Below are positions 58,921 through 64,000 of a stretch of 64,000 nucleotides of DNA, piece by piece (positions within the stretch are counted from its first letter, which is position 1; every line of letters begins with the position of its first letter). The stretch lies in NCBI GenBank assembly GCA_038496675.1, contig CM076663.1, positions 18,199,290-18,263,289 of the forward strand, in the 5' to 3' direction. A program made the translations under genes and the position numbers. The DNA comes from Rachycentron canadum. Lineage: Eukaryota; Chordata; Actinopteri; Carangiformes; Rachycentridae. The notes beneath the pieces are model-generated. The model was not told where the DNA came from. It saw only the letters and a list, made by a program, of their open reading frames with translations, and did no database searches.

Positions 58921-61900
58921 ATGTTGAAAGCTCTTACCAAGTGGATGTAATAAGAGAAAAACAAAGATTTTGATCAGATAAGTGGGCTCAATACTGGGGT
59001 GGGTTTTTATGAAACTGAACCCAAACTGTTAATCTAAGGTTGAATCTTACCCATAAGTGATGATATTTCACTTGATTTGAGTGAAAACAGAAACTCTACA
59101 TTTAAAATCGCTGGTATAACATTTTACAGCACAATAAAAGGTAAGAGCAACTCTGGAAAGATACTAAGTCCATCTTATAATTAACTACAGATGGAGAATG
59201 ATCAGTGAATGGTACAAAGTGATTTGCCAGCAAGTCACTTCAGCCCATGTGGAGTGGATGAATGTTGCTGCCTACACTTTTCTCCTCTCACCTAAATTTC
59301 GTGAATCCCTCACTCAGCTCAGATGGAATACTTTGCATAAATGTCAAACCAAAAGTCAAATAAATGCATTTCATTCTGTAGCACAAGAAAATGTGCAAAC
59401 AGAACAGAATTTTTTTTGGCTGAGCTATGTGATTGTAAGCAGAGGTTACAGGATACATTTTCACCCATTTGATATCTCTAGAGCTCTTTTTTTTGGGAGG
59501 GGGGGGGGGCACTTCTCTTATAAAGTGAGGGATCAGGACAGGACTGATACCTAAAAGGGCAGAAATCTAAATGTTGCATGTGGTGAAGACCAGTGTGCTT
59601 TTTAAACTTTCACCCTCTAACAAAATGATTAATGGTAAAAACAGTGAGTGTGTTCCTGTTACTTGGGTTTGACAAAGCAATGTTTGAATGTCTTCTTCTC
59701 ATAAATGTCCTGGATTCTCAACAGTGTCGGGGGTTCATGATAACTCTATGCAGAAAATCATCACATTGTTTAATTACTCTTTTTTTGCATTAAAGCTGTC
59801 AGGCTGTTCTATTGTGTGCTTAATTAAAGATGATAACACTGATGATAATAATACGGAAATATAATGAATCACATGAATATTCAAAACTGGGTTAATAATG
59901 AATGGGAATTGTCTTCTCAGTAACAATAATGATGAACTCTTTGAATAACTCCATATGTTTGAAACTCTGGGTAAATGTCAGTCAGTGTGAGTCCATTTGT
60001 CCAAACCACATAACATCTATAAACAGTCGGTGGTCACATTTTAAAATAACTGATGTAAAAGCCCTAAACAAATAGACAGGGAAACAAATAGATAAATCAC
60101 CTGTGGCTGTTGTTCTGTGCTGCTTTTTCAGGTACAGTATTTCCACATCTTATCAAACTGACAAATAAGCACATTTGCAAGTATTAGCTCAGCTCTAATC
60201 CCTCTGGATAATTACCTTTCTCGTGCACTAAATCCTGTGGACGTGTCCTCATCACACACCTTGACTCAGCTGATATTTAGTTTTAGCATAAAAACTGGTT
60301 CAACATGTTCAAAGTCTGCCCTAGCTAGACTTAGCAACATGAAAAATCCAATCCTTTAAACTTAATACAATGTCTTTCATATTCATCATTTAATTATAGT
60401 CAACTGTTCCCGACTTTGTATGTAACAGCTTTGCCAATCCTATACAGTCCAGACGGAGCGCATGTGGCTGCTTTATTATATATTGCCTTCGGCTGGAGAA
60501 ATGAGCCAACACTCCTGTGAATACTACCTGGCCACAGGTTTGCTGTGTAAGTTGGTCATTTTGATTAAACACAAACTCATGTAAAAATTACGCCATGTAA
60601 GAACAATGCTTGCTGAAATACTCAAGCTTTGAAAACTAGATTTCTTCCGTACAAGACATGGTCTTGGCTTTGTAGTCTGTCTGATACTGGACCCCACTTT
60701 TGACCCCAAATATGGTATCAGTTAATTATTATTTAAAAAATCTGGTGTTGACACATTGGCCAGATTTTCTAATGAGGAGTCCTTAAATTTGCTAAAAGAT
60801 TTGTGACCAAATTCATCTATATTATAGTTGCTAGCAACTTTCTGAGGCTGTTCTTAAGCAGCATTTAGCCAAGCTAAAAATGATTAAGATCCATCCTCTG
60901 GGAACCATCCACCCTTAATGTCTTTATTTGTAGTAGATTGTGGCACGGTTCACTGGAAAACCCTCATGGTGGCACAAATTGAAAAGTTGGGAGAATCACT
61001 TAAGTCAGTGGACTTCATCCTCTTGCCAAAATTTTTTAACAATCCATTTGCAACCAAAAGTAGAAACTTTTCAGTGGTGGACCAACTAACTGAATGTTAT
61101 TGCCATCTTTACAGAGCCATGCAATTATGTCACCAGTGTGAGACTGGAGACATAATTGGGCCATTACTGTATTGCTATTTTAACATTAAGGTTAATATAA
61201 ATTCAATGTGAGCTGACATGTACACTACTAATGGCATATTTCCAATAAGCGAGACATTAGCGATGTATAAGACTATGGTACGCTGTAAGGTTTCATTGTT
61301 ACAATGACAAATATGTTGACATCTAACAAACAGCAGCCTGTTGTTGTTGTGTAGCTACTTTTATAGTCAGAGGATAATAATGTTCAGACTGTGATTTTGT
61401 ACCATCAAAGTTTGTCTTTTTTGTTTTGCAGAATAATTTGTGGTGGAGACATTCTTAGCTGAAGACTTGGGTTCGGGTGTATTTACTTTGCCTCCTGCAT
61501 CCTGTCCTCTAGATAAATGTAGAGCACAGAGTGGGAGGCCGTCTTTGTTTTGATTCGTCACTCTTTGCTGTGCCTGCAGGGGGTGCTCTTTAACATAAAT
61601 CTTACATAATCTACCTTTGAGCTGAAAAGGGGAATTTCTGGGGATTTCTTTCAGCAACAAAATATCAGCTCGAGGTGCAGACCTTGTCCTCGGGAGGAGA
61701 CAGTTTTAATATTTAGCAGGAAATGTATTTTTCCATTTTCTGTCAGCAATCTGTGTTTGGCATGCCGAACATTCCCAGAGCTCATATAGTCTGAGTGAAC
61801 GTATCCCTCACTGTAAATAAGTAGGGTGCTTTTAGGGCGCTTCAAAGGTTTTTTGGGGGCTGTGAAGGTTCCAACAGGAACCCTCTGAGGCTGCTCCACA

Positions 61901-64000
61901 GGCGTTTGAAGAAGAGTTTGCTTTTCTGCTTACCTTTCCACTCACATTAACTTTTAATACAGCTCCACAAGGCGTTGGGAACACTTTTTAAATATATAGT
62001 CTACAGTTTATTTGTGTGTGTTTTCAGTCCCATGCAGTGTCTCTGTGGCAGTCTCAGTTAAAATTTGTATCTCCTCTGTGTTTTAGGCCCCTGTCAGAGT
62101 TCCTGTCCCGCTTAAATATTAACCACTCTGATGTATATTGTGATTTTATATGCTATATCAGCCTGGAAAGGTGTGAAACACAGGGATAATCTGTGTTTAC
62201 AGCACATCCCTGCCATGTGTATAAGTGACATAGCTTTATTTTATGCATTGCACTGACAACACTTCAACCCAACGTGCAGCCATGCACGTCCCATACCACT
62301 GATCAATAAGTAGTGACGGGCAACAGCAAACCTTCGACAGGCTTTGATCAGGTTGTAGTATTTGTGAGGAATTTGAGGATCATAACAGCAGTGTGTGTGT
62401 CTGGCAGCGACTGGGGTGTGTGAGAGATTGTGATGTTTAGCACAGTCTGTATTAATGAGAAAACGTAGAAGCAATTTAGTTTTTGTCCTTAGATTAATTC
62501 ATTCGCATCAGTTGGTTTTTAGTTTCTCTACTTTGAGCTGTCTCTGAAATCAAAGACGAAGAGGTTGAGTCTTGATTAATGTCTCGTGCTCTTGCCTCTT
62601 CAACATCCGACCTCCCTGTGTTGATTAGACTGATTAGCAGAAACACTCGGCCTGTTTTTAACTGTGCTATAATGAATTTTTAAAAAATGGATAAGGGTGC
62701 TTATGAAACTCAACACATTTTATACTGGGTAGATTTTATTAATGTTGCAGACTGAATAAGTTTGGTGAGTCTGTAATTTTCTTTGTATAAAAACACCAAA
62801 ACCAACAATGTATTTATCCAAACAACTAGTATCGTCTGTGTATTCATAGCCTGATATGTCTTATTTCTCAGTGCCATAGTGCTCATCAGGGAATCACACT
62901 TTTGCATTGTGACGTTTTTATTCATTGCTATAAAAATGGGGACTGTATTTATTTTATTTATTTTATATTAGCTTCACACATAAGTATTTATATGCATGTA
63001 TATGCTAAAAAAAAAAAAAAAAGAAGGATTATTGTCTTTAGAAGGAACCACTGGGTTTGGGGTGCTGAAAAAGAGACAATCCAATGTTGGTTTTGGTCTT
63101 TTCATGGGAATTGATTACAAACACAAAAACATATATAATAGAATATAGAAAGCGAATAAAGAAACAAACAAACAAACAAAACAAACAAAAAAACAAAAAA
63201 ACGGACCAAAATGATGGACAGATGCAGGAAGTTCTGCAGCAAAGTTCAGTTTTATTTCAGTCACAACAGTCTCAGTCAAGACTGGAACATTTCAAATACT
63301 GCTGCAATTGAATTCAAACAAGCTCACTATGTTATTATATTATACTGTTTATTCTGCAAAGAAACCTGTATTACATTTATGTGTTCATTGTCTAGTGCCA
63401 GTGCGTTCTACAAAATGTGTCCATGTAGTTTAAAGTTATGAAAAGAGTGGTTATGGAAAATAAACAATGGTATAAATGGTATAAATAGAGTTAGTCAAAT
63501 AAAACGGTTGGTTCAAGAAAAACATATCGACAGTTATTAAAAAAAAACATTCTCACTCTCTCGTTTCATTACTCTACATAAAGGATCCACAATTTCCTGC
63601 ATTGGCACTGAGTGTTTCCATTGGACTTCAGTCGTGAAGTGTGGAAGTGCCCAGTATGGACACGATTCAATGGGACACTGGGCTGAGTTTATAATGAATC
63701 TCTTGACAATGGTCATTTGGGAAACAATTGTGGAACAGCAAGTTTCTGACTGACTTGCCAGAAACTCTTCTGATTGTCCAACATCCACCTTGTTGATCAT
63801 TCAAGCAACAAATCATGTGTTGTGACATATTCTATCGCTACATATTCTAACAATAGGCCAGGTGACTTATATAATGCAACTACTGAGTCCTCCAAACAAA
63901 AGCTGAAAATGATCCATACTAGTGTCTTCTGATCTCTCAGAATACTGAGAATACTGATCCGGCGGAGGTTTAGGTGATCTCATGGTTAAAAGAAAACAAT
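58921..64000. other. gene-free stretch to the window end
   Basis: AT-rich. It has a G-run at about 59,500-59,509, an A-tract at about 63,007-63,021 and an (AAAC)-like run at 63,157-63,203. I found no exon with family resemblance, no RNA gene and no intact element. Confidence 0.5.

Noticed and set aside
60880..60935. ATCCATCCTCTGGGAACCAT resembles a family C phrase
   Set aside because: Only a short match; not enough to call a copy.
61367..61899. Two overlapping minus-strand frames that might be one shifted gene
   Set aside because: Neither resembles a known domain and no splice sites support joining them.
63537..63800. 87-codon frame on the minus strand near the window end
   Set aside because: No family resemblance, no matching splice partners, and length is compatible with chance.

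Overview
The window is nuclear DNA of a ray-finned fish, probably a percomorph teleost. The evidence is two spliced vertebrate genes with short AT-rich introns, a load of Tc1-like, hAT and piggyBac-type elements plus teleost SINE and LINE tails, and many di- and trinucleotide microsatellites. It holds two complete protein-coding genes, both on the minus strand. The rest is intron, repeat and gene-free DNA.

Region 1 (1-9,490): parp10, an ADP-ribosyltransferase gene. Ten coding exons (1029-8252) were joined by hand from splice sites. Every phase agrees, giving a 1,197-residue protein with RRM-like segments at the N terminus, UIM motifs in the middle and a C-terminal PARP catalytic domain. A likely non-coding first exon ends at 9366. 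A perfect interferon-response-type motif lies at 9229-9240 in intron 1.

Region 2 (9,490-16,370): spacer between the genes, holding a simple repeat, dispersed teleost repeats and two broken Tc1-like elements.

Region 3 (16,371-40,151): a group-1 ST3Gal sialyltransferase (st3gal1-like). Six coding exons give a 334-residue type II Golgi enzyme. One 15.8-kb intron holds SINEs, LINE tails, a piggyBac-type MITE, a second TTAA-flanked MITE and a copy of a teleost repeat that recurs twice downstream in the opposite orientation.

Region 4 (40,152-64,000): about 24 kb with no recognisable coding exon. It has a G/CpG-enriched, simple-sequence-rich patch at 42.57-43.25 kb (a possible upstream promoter of the sialyltransferase), two more Tc1-like remnants and a 372-base assembly gap at 50,234. 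A diverged tandem duplication flanks the gap, and 14 bases of Tn5 mosaic-end adapter remain at its right edge.

The two genes are not an operon and share no obvious pathway. One is an innate-immunity and DNA-damage related ADP-ribosyltransferase; the other makes alpha-2,3-sialylated O-glycans. Both human counterparts are on 8q24, so the linkage may be ancestral. I found no prokaryotic-type system, CRISPR array or RNA gene. The observations most worth following are the methionine at the third PARP triad position, the ISRE-like motif, the duplicated block around the gap with its adapter remnant, and a 64-base near-identical duplication inside an old repeat.
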